A DNA stretch of 64,000 nt from Lysinibacillus_B sp050613145. GTDB lineage: Bacteria > Bacillota > Bacilli > Bacillales_A > Planococcaceae. Shown in pieces: positions 25,499 to 34,576 of this stretch. The DNA is taken from the NCBI RefSeq assembly GCF_050613145.1, contig NZ_CP192507.1, positions 1,984,001 through 2,048,000 of the forward strand. The letters are read 5' to 3'. Position 1 is the stretch's first letter, and each line of letters begins with the position of its first letter. The position numbers and the translations under genes are program-made. The notes below the pieces were generated by a model. The model was not told the DNA's origin, ran no database searches, and saw only the letters and a program-made list of their open reading frames with translations.

Positions 25499-26761
25499 AT
25501 GGAAAATGAAATGCCACGTGAAAAAGGTATTGATCATAGCATTAGCCTTTTACAAGAAGGATATAAGTTTATTGTCAATAGACAAAGGCAATTGCACTCG
25601 AATGTTTTTGAGACGCGCATTTTAGGAAAAAAAGCTATTTGTATGATTGGGGAAGAAGCGGCTAGACTTTTTTACGATACAGATAAATTTCAACGCAGTG
25701 GTGCAGCGCCGAATCGTATCGTCCAAACGCTTTTTGGTGAAAATAGTGTCCAAACATTAGATGGGGTTGCACATCGTCACCGGAAAGAAATGTTGATGTC
25801 TGTCATGACAAAAGAAGAAGTGGAGCGCATTGTAGATATGACAAAGCTACAATGGGAACAATCTATCGACCAATGGAGTCAAAAGGATACAATCGTGTTT
25901 TATGATGAAATGAAGGAGCTACTATGTAAAGTCGCATTTCAATGGATTGGCTATCCGCTTCATGAGCAAGATACGAAAAGGCTGACAAAAGAATTAGCCG
26001 CAATGTTCGAAACACCTGCTGTATTTGGTGTAACACATTGGATTGGGAGAAGTTACCGGAATCAAGTGGAGAAAAATATACAGCAGCTCATACGAGATAC
26101 GCGCGACGAAAAAATAAAGTTTCCTAAAAATTCAGTGCTTCACCAATTTGCATTTTATAAAGATACAGATGGCTATTTATTAGATGAAGAGACGGCAGCT
26201 GTTGAGATTATCAACTTACTTCGACCGATTGTGGCAATTGCCATTTATGCGAACTTTACACTACTTGCGCTTCACCAATTTCCAAAAGAAAAAGAAAAAT
26301 TACAAAATTATCCGGATTATCCTCGCATGTTCGTACAAGAAGTGAGACGCTTTTATCCGTTCTTCCCATTTGTTGTAGCGACCGTAAAAAAAGATTTTAC
26401 GTGGAACGGCTATGAATTTAAAGAAGGGACGATGACCTTACTCGATTTATATGGCACGAATCATGATCCAGCGTTGTGGGAAAATCCCGAGTCATTTTAC
26501 CCTGAACGCTTTGCGAGCTGGCAAGGGAGCCCGTTTAGCTTTATCCCACAAGGTGGGGGCGATTATATTCTAGGGCATCGTTGCGCGGGTGAACAAATGA
26601 CGATTGACATGCTGAAAGCGAGTTTAGATTATTTGGTCAATAAAATACAATACGATATTCCTGAACAAGATTTAAGCTTTGACTTAAACGACATCCCAAG
26701 TATTCCGAAAAGTAAAATCATTTTGGAGAATGTGCGAAGGGTAAGGGAGAATATACAGTAA
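25499..26761 (+). CDS. cypC: Fatty-acid peroxygenase, cytochrome P450 of the CYP152 family
   Basis: 420 residues from the ATG at 25499 (AAGAGGTG upstream; an in-frame GTG lies three codons earlier). The haem-thiolate loop is IPQGGGDYILGHRCAGE with Cys at about 361. The I-helix reads LLRPIVAIAIY, with the Arg-Pro that replaces the usual acid-alcohol pair in CYP152 enzymes and binds the fatty-acid carboxylate, so H2O2 rather than O2/reductase drives hydroxylation. Close in pattern to B. subtilis CypC (YbdT). No redox partner is adjacent, as expected. Confidence 0.94.
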   Translation: MENEMPREKGIDHSISLLQEGYKFIVNRQRQLHSNVFETRILGKKAICMIGEEAARLFYDTDKFQRSGAAPNRIVQTLFGENSVQTLDGVAHRHRKEMLMSVMTKEEVERIVDMTKLQWEQSIDQWSQKDTIVFYDEMKELLCKVAFQWIGYPLHEQDTKRLTKELAAMFETPAVFGVTHWIGRSYRNQVEKNIQQLIRDTRDEKIKFPKNSVLHQFAFYKDTDGYLLDEETAAVEIINLLRPIVAIAIYANFTLLALHQFPKEKEKLQNYPDYPRMFVQEVRRFYPFFPFVVATVKKDFTWNGYEFKEGTMTLLDLYGTNHDPALWENPESFYPERFASWQGSPFSFIPQGGGDYILGHRCAGEQMTIDMLKASLDYLVNKIQYDIPEQDLSFDLNDIPSIPKSKIILENVRRVRENIQ

Positions 26762-26773
26762 AGCGAACAATAT

Positions 26774-26813
26774 AGAGAGCTTAAACGGTTTTAGCTAAGT
26801 TTAGGCTCTTTTT
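26774..26813 (+). terminator. Terminator of cypC
   Basis: GAGCTTAAAC pairs with GTTTAGGCTC (one G-U), followed by T6. Confidence 0.75.
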
Positions 26814-26956
26814 TAATGTCTTTCTTTGGAATTTAAAGGGATTCGAGCTATTATTAAGTATATGAATTTGGAATTTTTTCGTAATAAAGAAAATTGAGCG
26901 TCTAATCGAACAACAGCTTTTTAAAATCGTAATTATATGAAATTGGAGGTTTAAAA

Positions 26957-28159
26957 ATGCAATGTAAAGAGTATATTCAATGGACAAAAAATCATCATCA
27001 AAAGCAAGAGCGTGGTCCCATCTATTCACACTTTACTCAAAGTGTCATCGAAGAAGTGTTAAAGTTCCAGCAATCACATGTAGCTTATACGAAAACACCA
27101 TTACATAGCTTGAAACAATTAGCAAAGAAATTGAATGTAGAAACGATTCATGTGAAGGATGAATCACAAAGATTTGGCTTAAACGCTTTTAAAGTGTTAG
27201 GAGGGGTTTATGCCATTGCGAAATACATAGCGGATACTTTGGCAATCCCGTTCGAAAATCTAACATTTGATGATTTAAAAAGTGAGGAAGTTAAAAAGAA
27301 GCTCGGGCAGTTAACATTTATCACAGCAACAGATGGTAATCATGGTCGCGGTGTAGCTTGGGCTGCACGCGAGCTTGGCCATCAATCCATCGTCTTTATG
27401 CCAAAAGGGTCTGCTCAGCAACGATTAGAGGCGATTCGTTCAGAAGGAGCGGAGGCACATATTTTAGAGCTTAACTATGATGATTGTGTCAGGGAATGCG
27501 CTAGATTAGCACAGACAAACGGTTATATAGTTATTCAAGATACAGCTTGGGATGGTTACGAACATATTCCTCTTTGGATTATGCAAGGATATGCCACAAT
27601 CGGATTAGAGATTGCAGAGGAACTGCCAACTCCACCAACCCATATTTTTTTGCAGGCAGGTGTAGGTTCTTTTGCAGGTGCTATTACAGCATTTTTCCAT
27701 CAACTATATTCAGATAATCCACCTAAAATCATCATTGTAGAAGCAGACCAAGCTGATTGTTATTATCAATCATTTTTGACAAAGGATGCTTCGATTCAAT
27801 TTGTGACGGGAGATATGGCGACGATTATGGCAGGGTTAGCTTGTGGCGAACCGAACAAAGAGGCCTACCGTATTTTGAGTGATAGCGCCTTTGCGACGTT
27901 TTCTTGTGACGATACCATTTCAGCATTAGGCATGCGCATTTATGGAAATCCGTGCAACGGAGATCCTACTATTATATCGGGAGAATCAGGGGCTGTAACC
28001 CTCGGATTACTATATTATTTACAAAAGTTTCAGCAAGAAATAGGGAAAGAACTGGGTTTAGACGGGCAATCTCGCATATTACTTATATCAACTGAAGGCG
28101 ATACAGACCTAGAACAATATGAAAAAGTAACATGGTTAGGACATTTTTCATTAAAGTAG
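26957..28159 (+). CDS. dpaL: Diaminopropionate ammonia-lyase
   Basis: 400 residues, fold-type II PLP enzyme. TTGGAGG precedes the ATG. The PLP lysine lies in RFGLNAFKVLGG at about residue 79; the substrate/PLP loop is TATDGNHGRGVAW and the glycine-rich phosphate loop is QAGVGSFAG. Overall layout matches YgeX/DpaL, which converts 2,3-diaminopropionate to pyruvate and two ammonia. The surrounding genes are unrelated, so it stands alone. Confidence 0.93.
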   Translation: MQCKEYIQWTKNHHQKQERGPIYSHFTQSVIEEVLKFQQSHVAYTKTPLHSLKQLAKKLNVETIHVKDESQRFGLNAFKVLGGVYAIAKYIADTLAIPFENLTFDDLKSEEVKKKLGQLTFITATDGNHGRGVAWAARELGHQSIVFMPKGSAQQRLEAIRSEGAEAHILELNYDDCVRECARLAQTNGYIVIQDTAWDGYEHIPLWIMQGYATIGLEIAEELPTPPTHIFLQAGVGSFAGAITAFFHQLYSDNPPKIIIVEADQADCYYQSFLTKDASIQFVTGDMATIMAGLACGEPNKEAYRILSDSAFATFSCDDTISALGMRIYGNPCNGDPTIISGESGAVTLGLLYYLQKFQQEIGKELGLDGQSRILLISTEGDTDLEQYEKVTWLGHFSLK

Positions 28160-28204
28160 GGGGAGCATCGTAACTTTAAGACAAAGAGAAAGGCGGAGGT
28201 CAAA

Positions 28205-28483
28205 ATAAAATCAAAGTTGGTAATGGTTAATGTTATATGTAGCGGTTTTGTTGCATTATTAATCGCTTGGTTTTTTGCAGAAGGCGCATTAGGCGAAGCC
28301 AATGCGTTGACGCCAGAATTCTTTTTCATCTTACCGATATGGGCTATCGGGGTATTATTGATGTGGCGATTCGTTTTCAAAGACGGACCCGAAAATATCT
28401 CCCCTTTTAAGATGATAGTAAGTAACTTTCTACTTTGGTTAACGATTCCGCTTGGTTTAATGTTCGCGTTTCAGTTTATATAA
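28205..28483 (+). CDS. Small membrane protein (92 aa), possible ATA start
   Basis: The frame has a perfect GGAGG at 28195-28199, but the first codon at proper spacing is ATA (28205), giving a product beginning MKSKLVMVNVICSGF. TTG at 28217 and ATG at 28223 lie 17-23 bases from the RBS, too far. Two or three hydrophobic spans: VICSGFVALLIAWFF, FFFILPIWAIGVLLMW, NFLLWLTIPLGLMFAF. No family recognised. It starts 45 bp after dpaL and may be co-transcribed. Confidence 0.65.
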   Translation: MKSKLVMVNVICSGFVALLIAWFFAEGALGEANALTPEFFFILPIWAIGVLLMWRFVFKDGPENISPFKMIVSNFLLWLTIPLGLMFAFQFI

Positions 28484-28532
28484 GAAAAGGAGTAAGTTAT
28501 TCTTTATTAGCGTAATGGAGTTATAGTGATGA

Positions 28533-28575
28533 GAAAAAGTCGATTCGGCTAGATAACCGAAATCGGCTTTTTTGT
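28533..28575 (+). terminator. Terminator after the small membrane protein
   Basis: AAAAAGTCGATTCGG pairs with CCGAAATCGGCTTTTTT with a one-base bulge. Confidence 0.8.
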
Positions 28576-28597
28576 ATGAGAATTCATTGCATGATAA

Positions 28598-28862
28598 AGT
28601 GAAACTTCAATCAGTGGGGATTTTGACGTACAGGACGTGCTAATGCCGACGTCGTCACACGGACGTGACGGATTTTAGTCGCCACTGATTGAGTAGAGGA
28701 ACGCAAGCTAAGAACGCCACGTCGTGTGGCAATGCCTGCGTGACCAACGTCCTGTTGCCCTTAACCAATCGGGCTTTTAGGGGCAGTTGATCTCCCACCT
28801 ATGCTTCTAGATTTTTCTTAAACCTTGAGGTGGGAGTCTTAATGCCCGTTAATGCGGGATAA
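28598..28862 (+). mobile_element. Structured ~265-bp repeat, IS200/IS605-like end without transposase (copy A)
   Basis: Begins GTGAAACTTCAATCAGTGGGG and ends with the hairpin CCCGTTAATGCGGG then ATAAAA. Internal stems: AATCAGTGG.../CCACTGATT; TCTCCCACCT/AGGTGGGAGT. An inverted, 80-90% similar copy is at 60760-61051. The terminal CCCGTTAATGCGGG hairpin and the paired cccacct/aggtggga stem resemble the right end of Bacillus IS200/IS605 elements, where the omega RNA of TnpB is encoded. No tnpA or tnpB is present. Interpretation as a non-autonomous element (PATE-like) is inference; the repeat itself is plain. Confidence 0.65.
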
Positions 28863-28956
28863 AAAGAATATCATAATGATTCGCTAAAAGTGGCGAATAA
28901 TATCATTAATTCATCGAATTCAGCAATAGAAATAGCGCAAAATAAAGGAGAATAGT

Positions 28957-29256
28957 ATGACGAAGAAAGTGGATGTTTGTGCATTATGCAAGCGAACGGA
29001 AGTGGAAACAACAGAGCATCATTTAATTCCAAGAGAAGAAGGCGGGAATCATGGACCAACGGCTTTTCTTTGCATTCCTTGCCATAAAAATATCCATGCT
29101 TTATATACGAATAAGGAATTAGCAATCAGATTAAATTCAATTGAAGCACTAAAAGCAGATGAAAAAGTGTGGAAATTCGTAAAATGGATTAGAAAGCAGC
29201 CCGCTTCTACATTAGTTAAAACAAAACGCTCCAAAAATACGCCAAGTAGAAGGTAA
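28957..29256 (+). CDS. HNH-family nuclease-like protein (99 aa)
   Basis: 99 residues, AAAGGAG before the ATG. CALC near residue 10 and CIPCHKNIH near 50 form the zinc-binding pairs, with TEHHLIPREEGGNHG as the beta-beta-alpha metal core (HNH/HH variant). Free-standing HNH proteins of this size are usually uncharacterised nucleases. The basic tail (KTKRSKNTPSRR) may bind nucleic acid. Located between the IS605-like element and the SNF2 helicase, with no evident operon. Confidence 0.75.
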   Translation: MTKKVDVCALCKRTEVETTEHHLIPREEGGNHGPTAFLCIPCHKNIHALYTNKELAIRLNSIEALKADEKVWKFVKWIRKQPASTLVKTKRSKNTPSRR

Positions 29257-29376
29257 AATAGGGGGCAACGCTAGGAGCACGTCATCAACAGTATGTCGAG
29301 TCTCTCTAAAGTACATGGTAAAATAGGCATTAGTAACGATCCATCTTATAGCGAACCTAAGGAAGGGACTACATAC

Positions 29377-32300
29377 ATGGACATCAAAATCAATCATAAA
29401 ATCATAAAAGAAATGTGCGGTACGGTCTCCTTCAAAAGAGGGGATGCTTATTATCGCGCAAATAAAGTAACGATTCACGCCGATAGCGCAGACCGATGTA
29501 CAGCTACTGTGAAAGGTGCAGAAGACTTCCATGTCACAATTGAAAAAGATTCGCTTGGGCGTATTCAGACGTCTTGTAGCTGTCCTACACTTGTGAATTT
29601 CAGTAAGAGCTGTCAGCATGTTGCGGCTGTTTTGTTTGCCATAGATGAACGGAAACGACAGGGGAGTACGCCGTCTGATGCACCAGCCGAACAATTGCAT
29701 GAGCTTCCACTGCCAGAGGGGATTATGACACTTTTTCAGGATGGACCGATACGAAAAAGTCGGCATCAGCTGCATTTTGAAAAAAGACAAGTACTGGATG
29801 TACAGTTTACGCTGAAGCCTTGTACGACCGTGAACGGGCAATACTTGTTTGGTATGGAACTATCTATCGGTCAAACGAAGATTACACATATTCGAGAGTT
29901 TCTACAACATGTTCAGTTAGGGAGACGTTGTGCATTATCGCCTACACTCATCTATAATCCAAGTGAACATTGCTTTAACGATGAAATAGACGCAGTGTTG
30001 CATCAACTCATTAAAATTGTCCAGGATGAAAAGGCTTTTTCTGACGCTTTACCGCACGAGACCGTCTTACTAATTCCACCATCTGCTTGGAGAGGGCTTA
30101 CTTCTTTACTAACCCAAATGCCAGCCTTATTCATTGAACAGGAAGGACAAGCTACTCAGCCATTACGCATTGTAGACGGGGCTCCACCGTTACAATTTAT
30201 AGTAGAAGAGATAAACGGTGAATATCAATTGACGATTCAAGGCTTCGAGCGAATGCTGCTTTTCAGTGCGTATGATGCTGTATTAATCGATGGCTCTGTA
30301 TTTCAGTTAGATAGCCAGGATTGTGAACGATTAATGGAATTACAGCACATGCTAACACCAAGTACAAATCACGTACCTATTCCACATGAACAACTGGATA
30401 TGTTTTTGAACAAAGTCGTACCGGGTTTGAGGAAAATTGGCCAAGTTAACTTGTCACAACAGTTAACAGAGGAGATGAGGAAAACACCACTTGTTGCTAA
30501 GCTTTACTTAGATCGCTTGAAAAATAGACTGCTAGCGGGACTAGAATTTCATTATGAACATGTGGTGATTCAACCATTGGACAGCGCTGAGCATCCAGTA
30601 GGTCCGATGATGATTCGAGATTACCGGAAGGAACAAGAAATTCTTGAGATTATGGAGCAAAGCGGCTTTACGAAAACGGATGGCGGTTATTTCATGCAAA
30701 ATGAACAATTGGAATATGACTTTTTATATCACGTTCTTCCTAACCTTCAGCCACGTGCTCAAATTTATGCAACAACGGCTGTTCGCAATCGACTCGTCAA
30801 TAAAAGTGTGTTTCCTAAAATTGTCGTAAAGGTAAAGAAGGAGCGAACAAATTGGTTGGAATTCAAATTTCAAATGGACGGCATTTCAGATAAGCAAGTG
30901 AAGGAGATTTTACAAGCACTTGAAGTAAAGCAAAAATATTATCGCTTACCAAACGACTCCTTGCTATCGCTTGAAACAAAAGAAATGGAAGAAATACGCC
31001 GCTTCTTGCTGACAGGGCCAGTTCAAGATGACCATTATGAAGCGACTTTCAATATGCCGATACTCGAAAGCCTGAAATTTTTGGAGTTGATTGGTGACAG
31101 CGAAGTGTTTACGCCAGCGGAATCATTCCGCCAGTTTGTAGATCAATTATTGCATCCAGAGACGTTGGATTTCGACGTACCACCAAGCTTAGCGGGCATT
31201 TTAAGAGACTATCAAAAGCAAGGGTTTAAATGGATGAAGCAACTGGCCAGCTTCGGATTTGGTGGTGTTTTAGCCGATGATATGGGACTTGGGAAAACGG
31301 TGCAAAGTATTGCGTTTATCGTTTCAGAACTAGCCAACATACGAGCGAGTAAGCAGCCGGTGCTCATTGTGTGCCCGTCCTCGTTAATGTATAACTGGCT
31401 ACACGAAATAATGCAATTTGCACCTGACCTACAAGCAATCGTCATCGATGGGGGGCAAGCTATTCGAAGAGAGCTACAACGAAATCTTGATGATATCGAT
31501 GTACTTATTACATCGTATCCGTTACTCCGCCGTGATGTAGCATGGTATGAGCAGCAAATGTTTCACACGGTGTTCTTTGATGAGGCGCAAGCGTTTAAAA
31601 ATCCGTTAACTCAAACGGCGCGAGTGGTCAAAAAGATAAAAGCCGATTATCGTTTTGGGCTGACAGGAACACCAGTGGAAAATAATCAGGAAGAGCTTTG
31701 GTCGATTTATCATGTCATTTTCCCACAGCTATTCCAAGGACTACAGGAATACAGTTATTTAACAAGGAAAGCAATTGCGCGGAGGGTTCGACCATTTTTA
31801 CTCCGTCGTCTAAAAGAAGAGGTGCTTACGGAGCTACCTGGTAAAAACGAAGCGCTTGAAATGTCAGAGCTACTGCCTGAGCAAAAGCAACTGTATGCGG
31901 CCTTATTAGCAAAGCTTCGAGTCGATACATTGAAGCACCTCGACAAGGACACGTTTCGGAAAAATCGCATTCGTATTTTAGCTGGCTTAACGAGACTACG
32001 CCAAATTTGCTGCCACCCGAGCTTGTTTGTCGATGGCTATAAAGGAAGCTCCGCGAAATTTGAGCAGTTACTACAAATATTGGAGGAATCGAGGCTTTCC
32101 GGCAGAAGAGTGTTGATTTTCTCGCAGTTTACGAAAATGCTGGAACTCATTGGGCGAGAGATGACGATGCGCGGTCAATCGTATTTCTATTTAGACGGTC
32201 AAACGCCTTCAGCGGAACGAGTCGAACTGTGCAATCGTTTTAATGACGAAGAGCGGGATCTATTTTTGATTTCATTAAAAGCAGGGGGCACAGGGCTGAA

Positions 32301-32562
32301 TTTAACGGGTGCTGACACTGTTATCCTTTACGATCTTTGGTGGAACCCTGCAGTAGAGGCACAAGCAGCGGACCGTGCATATCGAATGGGTCAAAAAAAC
32401 ACCGTACAAGTCATTAAGCTCATCGCCCGCGGCACAATCGAAGAAAAAATGAATGAGCTTCAAGAAAAAAAGCGCCATCTTATTGCAGATATCATCGAAT
32501 TTGATGAAAAGACTTCAGGTGCTTTAACGGAAGAGGATATTCGGGAGATTTTGAGGGTTTAG
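29377..32562 (+). CDS. SWIM zinc finger / SNF2-family helicase
   Basis: 1061 residues from the ATG at 29377 (AAGGAAGGG upstream); the frame opens 28 codons earlier without an RBS. N-terminal SWIM finger CSCPTLVNFSKSCQHV (~residues 68-83). A long middle region typical of bacterial SNF2 proteins follows. The ATPase core has LADDMGLGKTVQ (~630), FDEAQAFKNP in the DExx position (~733) and GLTGTPVEN; the helicase C lobe has FSQFTKMLE, SLKAGGTGLNLTGAD and QAADRAYRMGQ. Similar in layout to B. subtilis YwqA. It is a double-strand DNA translocase rather than a true helicase; cellular role undefined. Confidence 0.93.
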   Translation: MDIKINHKIIKEMCGTVSFKRGDAYYRANKVTIHADSADRCTATVKGAEDFHVTIEKDSLGRIQTSCSCPTLVNFSKSCQHVAAVLFAIDERKRQGSTPSDAPAEQLHELPLPEGIMTLFQDGPIRKSRHQLHFEKRQVLDVQFTLKPCTTVNGQYLFGMELSIGQTKITHIREFLQHVQLGRRCALSPTLIYNPSEHCFNDEIDAVLHQLIKIVQDEKAFSDALPHETVLLIPPSAWRGLTSLLTQMPALFIEQEGQATQPLRIVDGAPPLQFIVEEINGEYQLTIQGFERMLLFSAYDAVLIDGSVFQLDSQDCERLMELQHMLTPSTNHVPIPHEQLDMFLNKVVPGLRKIGQVNLSQQLTEEMRKTPLVAKLYLDRLKNRLLAGLEFHYEHVVIQPLDSAEHPVGPMMIRDYRKEQEILEIMEQSGFTKTDGGYFMQNEQLEYDFLYHVLPNLQPRAQIYATTAVRNRLVNKSVFPKIVVKVKKERTNWLEFKFQMDGISDKQVKEILQALEVKQKYYRLPNDSLLSLETKEMEEIRRFLLTGPVQDDHYEATFNMPILESLKFLELIGDSEVFTPAESFRQFVDQLLHPETLDFDVPPSLAGILRDYQKQGFKWMKQLASFGFGGVLADDMGLGKTVQSIAFIVSELANIRASKQPVLIVCPSSLMYNWLHEIMQFAPDLQAIVIDGGQAIRRELQRNLDDIDVLITSYPLLRRDVAWYEQQMFHTVFFDEAQAFKNPLTQTARVVKKIKADYRFGLTGTPVENNQEELWSIYHVIFPQLFQGLQEYSYLTRKAIARRVRPFLLRRLKEEVLTELPGKNEALEMSELLPEQKQLYAALLAKLRVDTLKHLDKDTFRKNRIRILAGLTRLRQICCHPSLFVDGYKGSSAKFEQLLQILEESRLSGRRVLIFSQFTKMLELIGREMTMRGQSYFYLDGQTPSAERVELCNRFNDEERDLFLISLKAGGTGLNLTGADTVILYDLWWNPAVEAQAADRAYRMGQKNTVQVIKLIARGTIEEKMNELQEKKRHLIADIIEFDEKTSGALTEEDIREILRV

Positions 32563-32648
32563 GGGATAGCTGGCTTTATAAAGTTTAGTAGTGCTTATCT
32601 AAATATGCTTCTTTAAGAGCAAAAAGCAACGACTTTTATTATGTAAAG

Positions 32649-32684
32649 AGCAATGTGAGAGGGGGTCTCATATTGCTTTTTTGT
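32649..32684 (+). terminator. Terminator of the SNF2 gene
   Basis: AGCAATGTGAGA (32649-32660) pairs with TCTCATATTGCT (32666-32677), then T5. Confidence 0.88.
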
Positions 32685-32689
32685 ATTTA

Positions 32690-33595
32690 AATAGAGAGTT
32701 AAAATCCTTTTAATTCTCAATCGTTAATAGAGGATTTGCTGCTCAAATCTTTCAAATGGCTAATAACTTAATGGATTACAGTTACTTCAATGCCATTGTA
32801 ATATTCATAGTATCAGGTATGAATATGTCCAAAATATATTTTTTCACACCTTAACATTCTAAAAATAATAGAAGATTAACAACGAGACTGTTGCTAGTTT
32901 TGAATAGACATCTCGGTCAGTGGCATCTGACAATAAATTCATTTGTTTTAAATATTGGTTCACTACAAATGAGATCGTATAGTTAATACTAATCTTTCGT
33001 TTGTCTAAAAAAATGTACATAAGCCTTCTTTTTTTCCATTGACTAAAAAAGTTGCACGAGGTAAAATTCTGTTATTGATGGTGTATTAAATTCACCTGCT
33101 TGTAATTTTTTAATGAATGAAGAGATAAGGCTAAATTTTAGATAATGGACTTTTGTTGGGCTATGGAAACCTTTTGAAAAAGATTAATAAAATAAATAAT
33201 AAGAATTGTATCGATCAAAACGCATCCAAAAGAAAAATTATAACAATTTTTGTAAGACGGTGGTGTGATTAAGGAAGAAGAGTATCGTTCAATCGTTAAT
33301 AAGCTTTAGCCAAATAACGCGAAAAAATTTAAACATTGAAAATAATGGATGAAGATTAGATATAAACTGCTTTTTTTTGCCTTTAAATTTTCCGTCGGGA
33401 AACATTTATTCTTAGGGGAAATCGAAATTTAGTTCCATAATTGTTTTAGGGTTAGCATCGATTCCGTTTGAGGTTGACTTGTTTGTATCGCGTAAAATTC
33501 AACATTACCGGTACTAGGTAGTAAAACTGTAAATGGAGGCTTTGTATGTCTTAGCCATGATGGAGTTAGTAATTAATTGAGTGGAGGAATAAAAG
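32690..33595. other. 0.9-kb AT-rich region with decayed coding debris
   Basis: No intact gene in any frame. A short stretch near 33266-33309 reads IKEEEYRSIVNKL before a stop, and resembles the tail of a lost gene. The last ~40 bp hold the feoA leader (GTGGAGGAAT at 33579). I see no clear Fur box. Confidence 0.45.
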
Positions 33596-33850
33596 ATGTG
33601 TTTGTCCAATGGATTAAAACCGTTGTCTGAATGTTCATATGGAGAATGTTTTGTTATCCATGATTTGAAACTTGAAGGGGTAATGAGAAGGAGATTATTA
33701 GATTTGGGTTTTGTAAAAGGTGCTGAGATAACGGTTCTTCAAAAAAGTCCCTTAGGAGATCCTACGGCATTTCGTGTCAGTGAAACAACGGTAGCGCTTC
33801 GAAAAGAACAAAGTTCAAAAATACTTGGTGTAGTGGTAGGGGGGATATAG
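33596..33850 (+). CDS. feoA: Ferrous iron transport protein A
   Basis: 84 residues, TGGAGGA before the ATG. SH3-like FeoA domain: LEGVMRRRLLDLGFVKGAEI followed by KSPLGDPTAFRV and LRKEQSSKILG. A small cytosolic partner of FeoB. Its TAG is immediately followed by the GTG of the next gene with no gap. Confidence 0.93.
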   Translation: MCLSNGLKPLSECSYGECFVIHDLKLEGVMRRRLLDLGFVKGAEITVLQKSPLGDPTAFRVSETTVALRKEQSSKILGVVVGGI

Positions 33851-34576
33851 GTGAAAGTAAATCGAATTGCCCTAGCTGGTAACCCGAATACAGGGAAAAG
33901 TACATTGTTCAATACTTTAACGGGCTTAAAACAACATACAGGCAATTGGCCAGGGAAAACGGTAGTTCTTGCAGAAGGGACATTTCAACATCAAGGGGAA
34001 GATTATCTTCTGATTGATTTACCAGGCACTTATTCATTGTTTTCTAATTCAAGTGATGAAGAGGTTGCAAGGGACTACATCGTATTTGAAAAGCCTGATG
34101 CGACCCTCGTAGTGTTAGATGGTACAGCATTGGAGCGAAATCTTAATCTAGCACTTCAAGTTTTAGAGATGACAGATAATGTAATCATTTGTATTAATCT
34201 TATTGATGAAGCAGAGAAAAAAGGGATTGTGATTGACGAAAAAATCCTGTCGTCTAAGCTTGGTGTTCCTGTTGTCAAGATAGCGGCACGAAATAAACAA
34301 GGAATCGATACTTTACTTGATACTTTAGCAAAGTTGCTGAGGGGTGAAATTCAAACAAAGCCTTATCAACTGACATATCCGCTAGAAATTGAAGAACAAA
34401 TAAGTAAATTAGAATCTAAAGTAAGAGAGTTGATAGGTAATGATTACCCATCAAGGTGGATGGCACTGAGACTTTTAGATGGAGATGAGGCGTTACTAAA
34501 TAAGCTTCACGAACAAATAAAGACGAAAGGAAGAGAGGTAAAGCCTTATGAGTTCGGAAATGCCATTAAATCGTAA
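33851..34576 (+). CDS. feoB: FeoB, N-terminal GTPase half (split FeoB)
   Basis: 241 residues from a GTG directly abutting feoA. G1 GNPNTGKST (residues 9-17), switch I HTGNWPGKTV, G3 DLPGTYS, G4 NLID, G5-like KIAARNKQGID, then a helical GDI-like region (LESKVRELIGNDYPSRW). It ends without any membrane span; the channel is encoded by the next gene, which overlaps by 29 bases. Together they make a two-gene FeoB. The overlap with its own RBS (AGAGAGG) argues for a genuine split rather than a recent frameshift. Confidence 0.92.
   Translation: MKVNRIALAGNPNTGKSTLFNTLTGLKQHTGNWPGKTVVLAEGTFQHQGEDYLLIDLPGTYSLFSNSSDEEVARDYIVFEKPDATLVVLDGTALERNLNLALQVLEMTDNVIICINLIDEAEKKGIVIDEKILSSKLGVPVVKIAARNKQGIDTLLDTLAKLLRGEIQTKPYQLTYPLEIEEQISKLESKVRELIGNDYPSRWMALRLLDGDEALLNKLHEQIKTKGREVKPYEFGNAIKS

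Noticed and set aside
29212..29841. 209-codon minus-strand ORF opposite the SNF2 gene start
   Set aside because: Shadow of the SNF2 reading frame; no RBS, no recognisable domain.
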